From NCBI GenBank assembly GCA_003135595.1, contig PLCI01000025.1:21050-31911 (forward strand): 10,862 bases of DNA, read 5' to 3'. Source of the stretch: Acidimicrobiaceae bacterium (lineage in GTDB: Bacteria; Actinomycetota; Acidimicrobiia; Acidimicrobiales; RAAP-2). The first letter of the stretch is position 1; each line of letters begins with the position of its first letter. This document shows positions 1-5,908 of this stretch, in pieces. Position numbers and translations under genes: made by a program. The notes beneath the pieces were generated by a model. That model was not told where the DNA came from. It saw only the letters and a list, made by a program, of their open reading frames with translations, and made no database searches.

Positions 1-253
1 GCCCGATGCTCAGCCGCCCTGCGGCGACCAGCCGACGCAGCCGTTCCTCGTGCTCGGGCCGCACTTCGAGGTAGTCGTCGACGACCGCGAGCTGGCCGTC
101 CAGGTGGTAGCAGGCGTACGAGGGATCCGACTCGAGGAGATCCAGGAGTCCGTCCAGGGTCTCCACGAGCCGCAGCCGGAACGTCTGGAAGGGCTCGTAC
201 CACTCTCGGTCCCAGTGTGTGTGCGGGACGACGGCGACGCGCCGGGGTTGCAT
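1..253 (-). CDS. Glycoside hydrolase family 38 alpha-mannosidase, N-terminal part (runs off the left edge)
   Basis: Reading the minus strand from the ATG at 253 gives 84 codons open to the window edge. The protein begins MQPRRVAVVPHTHWDREWYE. Seen: the HTHWDREWY motif at residues 11-19, then YHLDGQLAVVDDYLEVRPEH and RLVAAGRLSIG. From memory, this order and spacing match bacterial GH38 enzymes such as E. coli MngB (mannosylglycerate hydrolase), which has HMHWDREWY, then LDGQ, then AGKLIIGPW. In GH38 the second His and the Asp of this motif (here H13 and D15) are ligands of the catalytic zinc. The family hydrolyses alpha-mannosides with retention of configuration and is usually 800-1000 residues, so most of the gene lies outside the window. 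Substrate cannot be told from this part; mannosylglycerate or mannan/glycan fragments are options. No Shine-Dalgarno precedes the ATG, but TATTCT lies 6 bases upstream, so the mRNA may be leaderless. It is divergent from rnhB. Confidence 0.9.
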   Translation of the reverse strand, partial: MQPRRVAVVPHTHWDREWYEPFQTFRLRLVETLDGLLDLLESDPSYACYHLDGQLAVVDDYLEVRPEHEERLRRLVAAGRLSIG

Positions 254-259
254 CGCCGC

Positions 260-265
260 AGAATA
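260..265 (-). promoter_or_regulatory. Putative -10 box of the GH38 gene (leaderless layout)
   Basis: On the minus strand TATTCT is followed by six bases (GCGGCG) and the ATG at 253. A TANNNT hexamer at this distance would place the transcription start at or beside the A of the start codon. No Shine-Dalgarno sequence is visible. There is no good -35 box at 16-18 bases, so the call rests on the -10 alone and on the same layout before two other genes in the window. Confidence 0.35.
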
Positions 266-389
266 GGGCGCGGCCGCATGGACGCCTCGCGGGCGAGTCG
301 TGCGAGCCACGTCGAAAGGTCCGTTGCCCGAGGGGGAGGCTGCAAGACTTCGGCACGACCCCTTTGACTCCTTGGCAGCCGAGGTACGC

Positions 390-1097
390 GTGCGATCGAA
401 CCCTGCAGTCAGCCGAGACCCGGACCTCGATCTTGAGCGGGCGTTCTTCGCCGAGGGGATGCCCACGGTAGGTGGCATCGACGAGGTCGGCCGTGGCGCG
501 TGGGCAGGGCCGATCGTCGTCGGCGTCGTCGTGCTCGATCACCGTGTCACGGCATTCCCTCCCGGGGTGCGTGACTCCAAGCTGCTCACTGCTCGGGCGA
601 GAGAAGCCCGGGCAGCTGAGATCCGACCATGGTGCGCAGCGTGGTCGCTCGGCATCGCGCCTGCTGCCGAGATCGACGAGCAGGGACTCTCGGAGGCATT
701 GCGCCGAGCGACGACGCGGGCGCTCGATGGACTTGGCGCGCAGCCAAGCGCCCTCCTCGTCGACGGTGCGTTCGACTTCGTCGGCAGCACCGACGTCGAT
801 GTCGCGGAGCCTCACGTTCCCCGTCCAAAAGTGCGCACCGTCGTGCACGGCGACCGTCGTTCGGCATCGATCGCGGCGGCATCCATCCTCGCCAAAGTCG
901 CGAGAGACGAATTGATGACGTCCATGGCAGAGAAAGTGCCGGGCTACGGGTTTGAGGTTCACAAGGGTTACGGAACCCGTGCGCATCAACAAGCCCTGAT
1001 GAAGCTCGGTGTCTCGCCACAGCACCGTCGGACCTGGCAGTTCCCTCGGCGCGCTGATCGAAAGGGCCGTGGGAGTCCTCGGCCGGTACGCGCCTGA
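390..1097 (+). CDS. rnhB: Ribonuclease HII
   Basis: This enzyme cuts the RNA strand of RNA-DNA hybrids and incises 5' to single ribonucleotides misincorporated in DNA; it is cytoplasmic and metal-dependent. Numbered from the GTG at 390 (235 residues), the sequence shows the signature GIDEVGRGAWAGP (29-41) with catalytic D31 and E32, ALLVDG with D125, and SIAAASILAKVARDE with D173. Together these are the DEDD active site of the type 2 RNase H family. GYGFEVHKGYGT and HRRTW near the C-terminus are also typical. Start choice: GAGG sits five bases before the GTG at 390, and LERAFFAEG before the signature is common in the family. The frame stays open back to a GTG at 300, and an ATG at 459 is a third option, so the start is less certain than the function. 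The gene stands alone; the TGA is at 1095-1097. Confidence 0.93.
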   Translation: MRSNPAVSRDPDLDLERAFFAEGMPTVGGIDEVGRGAWAGPIVVGVVVLDHRVTAFPPGVRDSKLLTARAREARAAEIRPWCAAWSLGIAPAAEIDEQGLSEALRRATTRALDGLGAQPSALLVDGAFDFVGSTDVDVAEPHVPRPKVRTVVHGDRRSASIAAASILAKVARDELMTSMAEKVPGYGFEVHKGYGTRAHQQALMKLGVSPQHRRTWQFPRRADRKGRGSPRPVRA

Positions 1098-1103
1098 CTC
1101 GGT

Positions 1104-1250
1104 TCACCGTCGCATGGTCAGATGCCCATGAATCGGCTGATCGCGCCGCACACCAACGGCAACGACTGCGACGATCGCCTTCACGATCGAGGCAACGCGA
1201 CCTGAAACGGGTACCACGTGCTTGCGTCCTAGGATTTTTGGGCCAGCCAT
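1104..1250 (-). CDS. Possible small membrane protein, 48 aa (unrecognised)
   Basis: An ATG at 1250 opens 48 codons to a TGA at 1104-1106. A Shine-Dalgarno-like GGGAGG (minus strand, plus positions 1261-1266) lies 10 bases upstream. The peptide starts MAGPKILGRKHVVPVSGR, has a hydrophobic run VASIVKAIVAVVAVGV (19-34) long enough for a short membrane helix, and ends with a basic tail containing RRDQPIHGHL. It resembles no family I know. Against it: its third-position GC is about 60 percent by my count, lower than typical for this window; it lies tail-to-tail with rnhB in a spacer; and no convincing promoter is visible on that strand. It may be a chance ORF. The ribosome-binding site plus hydrophobic core keep it on the list. 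Confidence 0.3.
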   Translation of the reverse strand: MAGPKILGRKHVVPVSGRVASIVKAIVAVVAVGVRRDQPIHGHLTMRR

Positions 1251-1421
1251 CCGAAAGGCACCTCCCTCGTAGGGCCTCGACGCAGCGGGTCTCCGTCAGC
1301 CGTTGGTCCACACTGGCGACCCAACGCGCACTTGTTCATTTGTCCCTATGGGGCTGCGATATCCAGCGGAGCCCGATGGGGACCCCCGAGCCCATTTCGA
1401 AGTTAATTCAGCCGCCCTGCA

Positions 1422-1451
1422 CAGACATCTTGCATGGGACGTGCGTATAGT
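1422..1451 (+). promoter_or_regulatory. Putative sigma-A promoter of the binding-protein gene
   Basis: CAGACA (1422-1427, 4 of 6 matches to TTGACA) is separated by 18 bases from TATAGT (1446-1451, 5 of 6 matches to TATAAT). The transcript would start near 1458, leaving a leader of about 67 bases before the ATG at 1525. The AT-rich segment 1394-1410 lies in the UP-element position. Two TGCA blocks (1418-1421 and 1431-1434) flank the -35 and could be half-sites of a regulator; this is weak. Confidence 0.5.
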
Positions 1452-1461
1452 TTCCCCACTC

Positions 1462-1520
1462 GAGGCAGTTGTCGTCGAGCAGTTCAACGAGGCAGTCGGG
1501 GACGGCTGCGGGGAGGCAGT
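1462..1520 (+). repeat. Three exact GAGGCAGT repeats in the 5' leader
   Basis: GAGGCAGT occurs at 1462-1469, 1489-1496 and 1513-1520. The first two are preceded by C, the last by G, and a degenerate copy CGAGCAGTT sits at 1476-1484. The third copy overlaps the Shine-Dalgarno sequence of the binding-protein gene, so the earlier copies look like decoy ribosome-binding sites or repeated sites for an RNA- or DNA-binding regulator. The repeats are seen directly; the role is inferred. Confidence 0.6.
1511..1516 (+). promoter_or_regulatory. Shine-Dalgarno site fixing the binding-protein start
   Basis: GGGAGG lies eight bases before the ATG at 1525. This and the signal peptide that begins at that ATG settle the start against the longer open frame upstream. 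Confidence 0.8.
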
Positions 1521-1524
1521 AGTA

Positions 1525-3474
1525 ATGCGACCTAGAGGAATCATCCGACGGACAGTGACGGCCGGCATGCTTGCCGGTTCGCTCACGCTTGGTGTCGTCG
1601 GGGTGGCTGCGACCAGCAGCTCTGCTTCGCAGACGAGTCATGCGACTTGCGCTCCCGGTGCCACGTCCGCAAAGTGCACAATCAACGTGGCCTGGCCCCC
1701 AGGCTCGTTTGCAAAGAGCATCTTCCCGTACTACAGCGGCTCGGCATTCAGCGTCGCCAACATCAGCGACCTGCAGGTCATGCTCTACCGGCCGCTGTAC
1801 TGGTACGGCAAGGGACTGTCGATCGCGGAGCAGAACAACCTGTCTCCGGGCAACGCGCCGACGTGGACCTCCCCTGGTGGGAACCTGACGGCCACGTTCA
1901 CGATCAAGCCTGGATGGACGTTCACGAACAACCACGGCGTGAAAGAGCAGCTCAATGCTCAGTCCGTGATCTTCTTCCTGAACATGTACAACGCCGTGCC
2001 GGCCCACTTCGGTGACTACACGCCTGGCTACGGAATCCCCGACCAGGTCCTGAACGTCACGAAGAACAACAACCTCAGCGTCTCGGTCGAGTTCAACGGG
2101 AACATGAGCAAGAACTGGATCATCCAGAACGAGCTCTCGCAGATCAACCCGATGCCTGTCGCGTGGGACATCACGGCCACCGGCAATGGACCTGGTACCG
2201 GCAAGTGCTCGTCTGACGCCTACAACGGTGCGACCGTGAAGGCTGACTGCACGGCGGTGTGGACCTACCTGAATGGGGAGAACAACACCCTCAGCACTTA
2301 CCAGGACATGAACTCGCTGTGGGGCTGGGACTCCGGTCCCTGGCGCTTGAAGCACTTCGGCCTTTCAGGTGGCGCGGCTACCGGCAACCAGACCCTCATC
2401 CCGAACACGGGCTACAACGGCCCCGTGCACTCGAAGATGGGCCAGGTTGTCTTCACGCCGTTCACCACGACGACCGCAGAGGTCCAAGCGCTGAAGCAGG
2501 GGCACATCGACCTTGGGTTCGCGCCTGAGACCGACGTGACCGCGGCGCCCAAGCCGGGTGGCCACGGGAGCAACCTGCCAAGTGCGGGCCTGGGCGCGTT
2601 CAACGTCACGGGCACCACGGAGTGGGGCTTCAGCTACGCGTACGTCAACTTTGGCACCTCTACGAGCACGCACCCACTTGCCGCGGGCGTGACGAAGAGC
2701 GAGCTCAACATGCCGTACATCCGTGAGGCGCTCCTCTATGGCGAGGACCAGGTCAACATCGTCAAGAAGGAGTACCGCAACTACGGCGTCACCGCGGGCG
2801 GCGGTATCGTTCCGGTGATCCCGAAGAGCAACCTCAACGCTGGCGTCAAGTACCCGTACGCCTACAGCATCAAGAACGGTAAGGCGTTGCTGAAGGCGCA
2901 CGGCTTTGTCAATGGCGTGTGCACCAAGGGTGGTGCGATCGGCTGCGGCACTGCTGCATTCCCGATTGCGCACAACAGCACGATCCACTTCACCTACGAG
3001 TTCAGCAGTGGTGACCCGGCGTTCACGTTGCAGATGCAGGCCGAGCAGGCTGCATGGGCCTCAGAGGGCATCCACATGTCCCTCAACGCCCAGACGGCGA
3101 ACACCATCATCAATGACTGCTTCGTTGGTGCAGCTGCGTGGAACTTCTGCCAGTACGGCGGATGGATCTACTACCCGGACTTCTACCCGACCGCTGAGGT
3201 GCTTTTCCACACCGGCGCCGGTGCGAACTTCGGTGGGTACAACAACGCAGAGATGGACGGACTGATCAACGGCACCACCAATGGGGGCAACTTCCTCCTG
3301 AACCAGTATCAGCCCAAGTACAAGACCAACTTCCTGATCTACTCGCTGACGCAGGTCCCGTACCTGTACCAGCCGACGGAGCTTGGGCCAGGCGAGGTCA
3401 GCAAGGCGATCAAGGGCGCACTGCCCACGAGCCCGCTTGCCGACTTCATGCCGGAGTACATCACTTCGAAGTAG
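1525..3474 (+). CDS. ABC transporter substrate-binding protein, family 5 (peptide/DppA-OppA type)
   Basis: This is an extracytoplasmic receptor that captures ligand, probably oligopeptides or dipeptides, and delivers it to the permeases encoded next. From the ATG at 1525 it has 649 residues, roughly 100 longer than E. coli DppA. Seen: a signal sequence with a basic start MRPRGIIRR, hydrophobic core about 10-29 and then a Ser/Thr/Ala-rich stretch; the family 5 entry region MLYRPLYWYG around residues 85-95; LNAQSVIFFLN around 142-152, matching the usual A-x-D/S-V segment; and an Asn/Gly/Tyr/aromatic-rich body. There is no lipobox cysteine after the hydrophobic core. The first Cys is C42 in SHATCAPG and is not in lipobox context; C42 and C51 could form a disulfide. 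The paired Arg (8-9) gives only a poor Tat motif. It is first in an operon with two permeases and followed by a strong hairpin, as often seen for receptors made in excess over their permeases. Ligand is not established; family 5 also includes nickel and sugar-peptide binders. Confidence 0.9.
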   Translation: MRPRGIIRRTVTAGMLAGSLTLGVVGVAATSSSASQTSHATCAPGATSAKCTINVAWPPGSFAKSIFPYYSGSAFSVANISDLQVMLYRPLYWYGKGLSIAEQNNLSPGNAPTWTSPGGNLTATFTIKPGWTFTNNHGVKEQLNAQSVIFFLNMYNAVPAHFGDYTPGYGIPDQVLNVTKNNNLSVSVEFNGNMSKNWIIQNELSQINPMPVAWDITATGNGPGTGKCSSDAYNGATVKADCTAVWTYLNGENNTLSTYQDMNSLWGWDSGPWRLKHFGLSGGAATGNQTLIPNTGYNGPVHSKMGQVVFTPFTTTTAEVQALKQGHIDLGFAPETDVTAAPKPGGHGSNLPSAGLGAFNVTGTTEWGFSYAYVNFGTSTSTHPLAAGVTKSELNMPYIREALLYGEDQVNIVKKEYRNYGVTAGGGIVPVIPKSNLNAGVKYPYAYSIKNGKALLKAHGFVNGVCTKGGAIGCGTAAFPIAHNSTIHFTYEFSSGDPAFTLQMQAEQAAWASEGIHMSLNAQTANTIINDCFVGAAAWNFCQYGGWIYYPDFYPTAEVLFHTGAGANFGGYNNAEMDGLINGTTNGGNFLLNQYQPKYKTNFLIYSLTQVPYLYQPTELGPGEVSKAIKGALPTSPLADFMPEYITSK

Positions 3475-3490
3475 TTAGCAACGAAGTGAG

Positions 3491-3548
3491 TCCCGGCTCG
3501 ACCGGGATGCACACGGCCCCCCCGCCTCCGGGCGGGGGGGCCGTGTGC
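3491..3548 (+). terminator. Tandem hairpins after the binding-protein gene (attenuator / partial terminator)
   Basis: The first hairpin is TCCCGG (3491-3496), loop CTCGA, CCGGGA (3502-3507). The second is a perfect 18-bp stem: 3509-3526 pairs with 3531-3548 around the four-base loop TCCG, and includes seven consecutive C:G pairs. No T-run follows, so it is not a textbook intrinsic terminator. It may terminate partially, block 3' exonucleases and stabilise the binding-protein message, or both. The DppB gene starts 93 bases further on. Confidence 0.7.
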
Positions 3549-3625
3549 TGTCATGCGGGAGCGACGGCGCCGCAACGTGCAGCTCGTGCCGGGTCCGGGC
3601 CGCACCGGGGGTGCAAATGCTCCGC

Positions 3626-3634
3626 TGCTACGAT
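3626..3634 (+). promoter_or_regulatory. Putative extended -10 promoter of the DppB gene (leaderless layout)
   Basis: TGCTACGAT combines a TGn extension (3626-3628) with the hexamer TACGAT (3629-3634), seven bases before the ATG at 3642. Transcription would begin at or next to the start codon. No Shine-Dalgarno sequence precedes that ATG, which fits. No clear -35 is seen, but extended -10 promoters often lack one. It would give the permease genes their own transcript behind the hairpin. Confidence 0.45.
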
Positions 3635-3641
3635 TTCGCGG

Positions 3642-4640
3642 ATGCGATACCTGGCGCACCGCACGTTGCACGGAGCGCTCATTCTCTTTGGCGTCTCGAT
3701 CATCACGTTTCTGATTCCGCACCTGACGACCAGCCCAGAGGCGATCGCGCACCAGGTGCTCGGCATTCGTGCGCAGCCGTCGGCGTACAAGCTGTTCATC
3801 CATCAGAACTACCTCGACCGCAGCTGGCCGCAGCAGTACTGGCACTGGCTGTGGGGGCTGCTGCACGGCAATCTTGGCCTGTCCTACAACCCGAACTCGC
3901 TGGGAGTCCCCGTGAAGGGGCTGATCGGGGCGAACATGTGGCGCTCGTTCTTCTTCGTGGTGCCTCCAACGATCGCCGCGGTCCTGGTCGCGATCCCGCT
4001 TGGGCTCTTCCAGGCGTTCCGTCGGAACAAGCCGTTCGACTACGCGGCCACGACGGCGGTCTTCGTCCTGTACTCGACGCCCGCGGCGCTTCTTTGCGTG
4101 ATCATGCAGCAGTACCTCACGCAGAGCTGGGTGCCCGTGCTCCACCCACAGGGGACCGTCAACACCAATGCCCAAGAGGTGTCGGGCGCTGCCTTCCCTT
4201 GGTACATGCTCCACAACTTCGAGTACTTCGTCCTGCCGATGCTGGCGCTGCTGCTGCTCACGGTCGGGGGACTGAGCCGATTCATGCGCGGATCCGCGCT
4301 GGACACCCTGGTCCAGGACTACGTGCGAACCGCGCGAGCCAAGGGCGCCAGCACGTCGCGTGTCATGTTCCGCCACGTCCTTCGGCCGTCGACGATTCCG
4401 GTAATCACGATCCTCGGGTTGAGCGTCCCGGTGATCCTGAGCGGCGCCCTCATCATCGAGGCGGCCTTCAACTTCCCAGGCATGGGCATCCTGACGGTGG
4501 CCTCCACGCAGCTGAACGACATCCCGACCGTGCTCGCCATCACCTTGATCCTCTCGTTCGCCACCGTTATCGGGAACCTCTTGGCGGATGTCTGCATGGT
4601 TCTGGTCGATCCAAGGATCCGCTTCGAGGGGAGGAAGTAG
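3642..4640 (+). CDS. ABC peptide transporter permease, DppB/OppB type
   Basis: This is an inner-membrane subunit forming half of the translocation pore with the DppC-type partner encoded next. It has 332 residues from the ATG at 3642, close to the usual 310-340. Seen: start MRYLAHRTLHGALILFGVSI with the first membrane helix (about 10-28); LLHGNLGLSY (73-82), the family's periplasmic G-x-L-G segment; further helices around 104-124, 135-156, 196-212, 255-275 and 295-322; the EAA loop that contacts the ATPase (about 225-256, VRTARAKGAS then VLRPS); and the C-terminal signature VDPRIRF (322-328). The frame is open back to 3486, but that part reads through the hairpin and lacks a ribosome-binding site. 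The stop is 4 bases before the next gene's GTG, and its last codons contain that gene's Shine-Dalgarno site, so the two permeases are co-translated. Confidence 0.93.
   Translation: MRYLAHRTLHGALILFGVSIITFLIPHLTTSPEAIAHQVLGIRAQPSAYKLFIHQNYLDRSWPQQYWHWLWGLLHGNLGLSYNPNSLGVPVKGLIGANMWRSFFFVVPPTIAAVLVAIPLGLFQAFRRNKPFDYAATTAVFVLYSTPAALLCVIMQQYLTQSWVPVLHPQGTVNTNAQEVSGAAFPWYMLHNFEYFVLPMLALLLLTVGGLSRFMRGSALDTLVQDYVRTARAKGASTSRVMFRHVLRPSTIPVITILGLSVPVILSGALIIEAAFNFPGMGILTVASTQLNDIPTVLAITLILSFATVIGNLLADVCMVLVDPRIRFEGRK
4629..4635 (+). promoter_or_regulatory. Shine-Dalgarno site fixing the DppC-type start
   Basis: A GGGAGGA block inside the end of the DppB gene lies nine bases before the GTG at 4645. 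It supports that GTG over the in-frame ATG at 4855, so the long N-terminal tail of the protein is probably real. Confidence 0.75.
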
Positions 4641-4644
4641 GACC

Positions 4645-5721
4645 GTGACGATCGTCCAGCCCGGCCAGCCGTTCCAGGGAGACGACAGCGATCGCGCCGA
4701 CTATCTCGAGCGCCTCGAGCCGGACGCATTCGCTACCACCGCGATCGACTCCGATCACGACTTGAGGTTCGGTGAACTCCCTCCGGACGGAGCCCCCCCG
4801 GGAGGCGATGGCGGGAACCCCCCGGAGGGCGGCGAGGTCACCGGGTCCGGCAGCATGATCCGCCAGATGCTGCGAGTGTTCTTGCAGAACAAGCTCGCGG
4901 TGGCATCGGTGATCTACATGGCGATCGTCACGCTCGCCTGCTTCTTCGGCCACTACATCTACAACCCAAACCTCGATGCCAATGCTGCATTGAGCGGCAC
5001 GTGTTTCAACAGCTCAGCGATCGGCTACTCGGGTCCATCGACGGCGCACCCGTTCGGCTGCACGTCCGGGGGCATCGATGAGCTGGGACTCATCTTCTTC
5101 GCCGGCAAGTACTCGCTCATCGTCGGCTATCTCTCCGCGGCAGTCACGATGACGTTCGGCGTTGCGTACGGCATCATCTCGGGCTTCCGCGGCGGCTGGC
5201 TCGACACGGTGCTCATGCGGCTCAACGACATGTTCCTGTCGATCCCTGGCCTGTACCTGATCCTGCTGATCCTCACCGTGATCGGCCGGTCGCCCACGGG
5301 CCTGATCCTGGTGATCGGGGGGACGGGCTGGTTCGGCGTGGCGCGCCTGATGCGCGGCGAGGCCCTCTCGCTGCGAGATCGCGAGTACGCCCAGGCGGTC
5401 CGCGCGATGGGCGGCAGTGGCACACGTATCGTCTGGAAGCACATCCTGCCCAACTCGATGAGCACCGCGGCGACGGCGGGCACCTTCGCGCTCGGCGACT
5501 CCATCCTGGCGCTGACTGCCCTCGGGTTCCTCGGCCTCGGGCTCGCGCCACCGCTCACCGACTGGGGCACGATGATCCAGAACGGATCCAACGACTTCGG
5601 CTCCGGCTCGTGGTGGGAGATCTGGCCGCTCGGGATCATCTTCATCCTGTTCGTGCTGTCGACGAACTACATCGGCGACGCCCTTCGTGACGCCTTCGAG
5701 GTGCGCCTGCAGGAGCGCTAA
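4645..5721 (+). CDS. ABC peptide transporter permease, DppC/OppC type, with a long N-terminal tail
   Basis: This is the second pore subunit of the importer. It has 358 residues from the GTG at 4645; typical DppC proteins have about 290-310. Residues 1-70 form a hydrophilic, acidic, Pro/Gly-rich tail (for example PPDGAPPGGDGGNPPEGGE, 46-64) that should lie in the cytoplasm before the first helix (about 84-104). The family's extracellular HP-x-G-T-D segment appears as AHPFGCTSGGIDELG (134-148), with Cys replacing the usual Thr position. Helices follow near 157-179, 196-215, 220-236, 276-298 and 327-345. The EAA loop is clear: MRGEALSLRDREYAQAVRAM (236-255) then HILPN (266-270). It partners with the DppB-type protein just upstream. 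Its TAA lies within a small hairpin, and the convergent ATPase gene ends 187 bases on. The role of the tail is unknown; it could touch the ATPase or a regulator. Confidence 0.92.
   Translation: MTIVQPGQPFQGDDSDRADYLERLEPDAFATTAIDSDHDLRFGELPPDGAPPGGDGGNPPEGGEVTGSGSMIRQMLRVFLQNKLAVASVIYMAIVTLACFFGHYIYNPNLDANAALSGTCFNSSAIGYSGPSTAHPFGCTSGGIDELGLIFFAGKYSLIVGYLSAAVTMTFGVAYGIISGFRGGWLDTVLMRLNDMFLSIPGLYLILLILTVIGRSPTGLILVIGGTGWFGVARLMRGEALSLRDREYAQAVRAMGGSGTRIVWKHILPNSMSTAATAGTFALGDSILALTALGFLGLGLAPPLTDWGTMIQNGSNDFGSGSWWEIWPLGIIFILFVLSTNYIGDALRDAFEVRLQER
4781..4829 (+). repeat. GC-rich repeat tract coding for the Pro/Gly tail
   Basis: Inside the DppC-type gene, CTCCG-GA-CGGAG (4781-4792) forms a tight inverted repeat. 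It is followed by a run of seven C (4793-4799) then GGGAGG, and by a run of six C (4818-4823) then GGAGGG. The two C-run blocks are near direct repeats about 25 bases apart. Such tracts can change length by slippage, and a one-base change here would shift the frame before any membrane helix. Confidence 0.5.
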
Positions 5722-5726
5722 GCGCT
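5714..5726 (+). terminator. Weak hairpin over the stop of the DppC-type gene
   Basis: AGCGC (5714-5718), loop TAA (the stop codon), GCGCT (5722-5726), followed by a mildly T-rich GCATTGTCTCGTTG. The short stem makes this only a possible terminator for the permease operon. The rest of the 187-bp convergent spacer also holds a 6-bp inverted repeat (CCGCGA...TCGCGG) and the near-palindrome CACGAATCGTG at 5805-5815. Confidence 0.25.
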
Positions 5727-5873
5727 GCATTGTCTCGTTGAGTGCCGCGACAAGCAGGAGCGACGGGAATCGCGGGCGGTGCTGAGGAAGAGCCGCAACC
5801 TCGACACGAATCGTGACTGACTCGTCGAAGTGCGCCTGCGGACGCGGGCCAGTCGTTAGCGGGGGTGACGAGA

Positions 5874-5907
5874 AGCCTGGAGCGACGCGAACCGCTGGAG
5901 CGAGGCT
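5874..5907 (-). terminator. Weak nested hairpin after the dual ATPase gene
   Basis: Just past the TGA (5909-5911) on the minus strand, AGCCT and AGGCT (plus positions 5903-5907 and 5874-5878) can enclose an inner AGCG/CGCT stem. The bases after it (TCTCGTC) are only slightly T-rich. This is a candidate terminator of low strength. Confidence 0.25.
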
Positions 5908-5908
5908 G

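Larger units (their letters stand above)
1098..1524. other. 427-bp spacer between rnhB and the binding-protein gene
   Basis: No recognised protein or structured RNA family is visible here. The stretch holds a weak 5-bp hairpin after rnhB (CATGG at 1113-1117 with CCATG at 1126-1130), a possible 48-codon ORF on the minus strand (1104-1250), an AT-rich patch at 1394-1410, a sigma-A-like promoter (1422-1451) and a short leader with repeated GAGGCAGT. The AT-rich patch lies about 50-60 bases before the predicted transcription start and could act as an UP element. The open frame that extends the binding-protein gene leftward to 1303 crosses the promoter and is not coding. Confidence 0.6.

Noticed and set aside
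50..367. Plus-strand open frame of 105 codons
   Set aside because: Antisense to the GH38 coding sequence, which carries a diagnostic motif; the plus-strand product shows none.
300..389. RNase HII start at the GTG at 300
   Set aside because: Possible, but the extra 30 residues are unlike the family and no ribosome-binding site precedes 300; GAGG before 390 is better. Not firmly excluded.
1348..1375. Inverted repeat GGGCT...AGCCC as a riboswitch or ncRNA
   Set aside because: The stem is short, lies upstream of the predicted transcription start, and matches no structured RNA I know.
1303..1524. 74 extra N-terminal codons on the binding-protein gene
   Set aside because: They cross the promoter and leader, would bury the signal peptide, and the strong Shine-Dalgarno plus signal peptide begin at 1525.
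3486..3641. 52 extra N-terminal codons on the DppB-type gene
   Set aside because: They translate the tandem hairpin into Pro/Gly/Cys-rich nonsense, and the typical DppB N-terminus begins at 3642.
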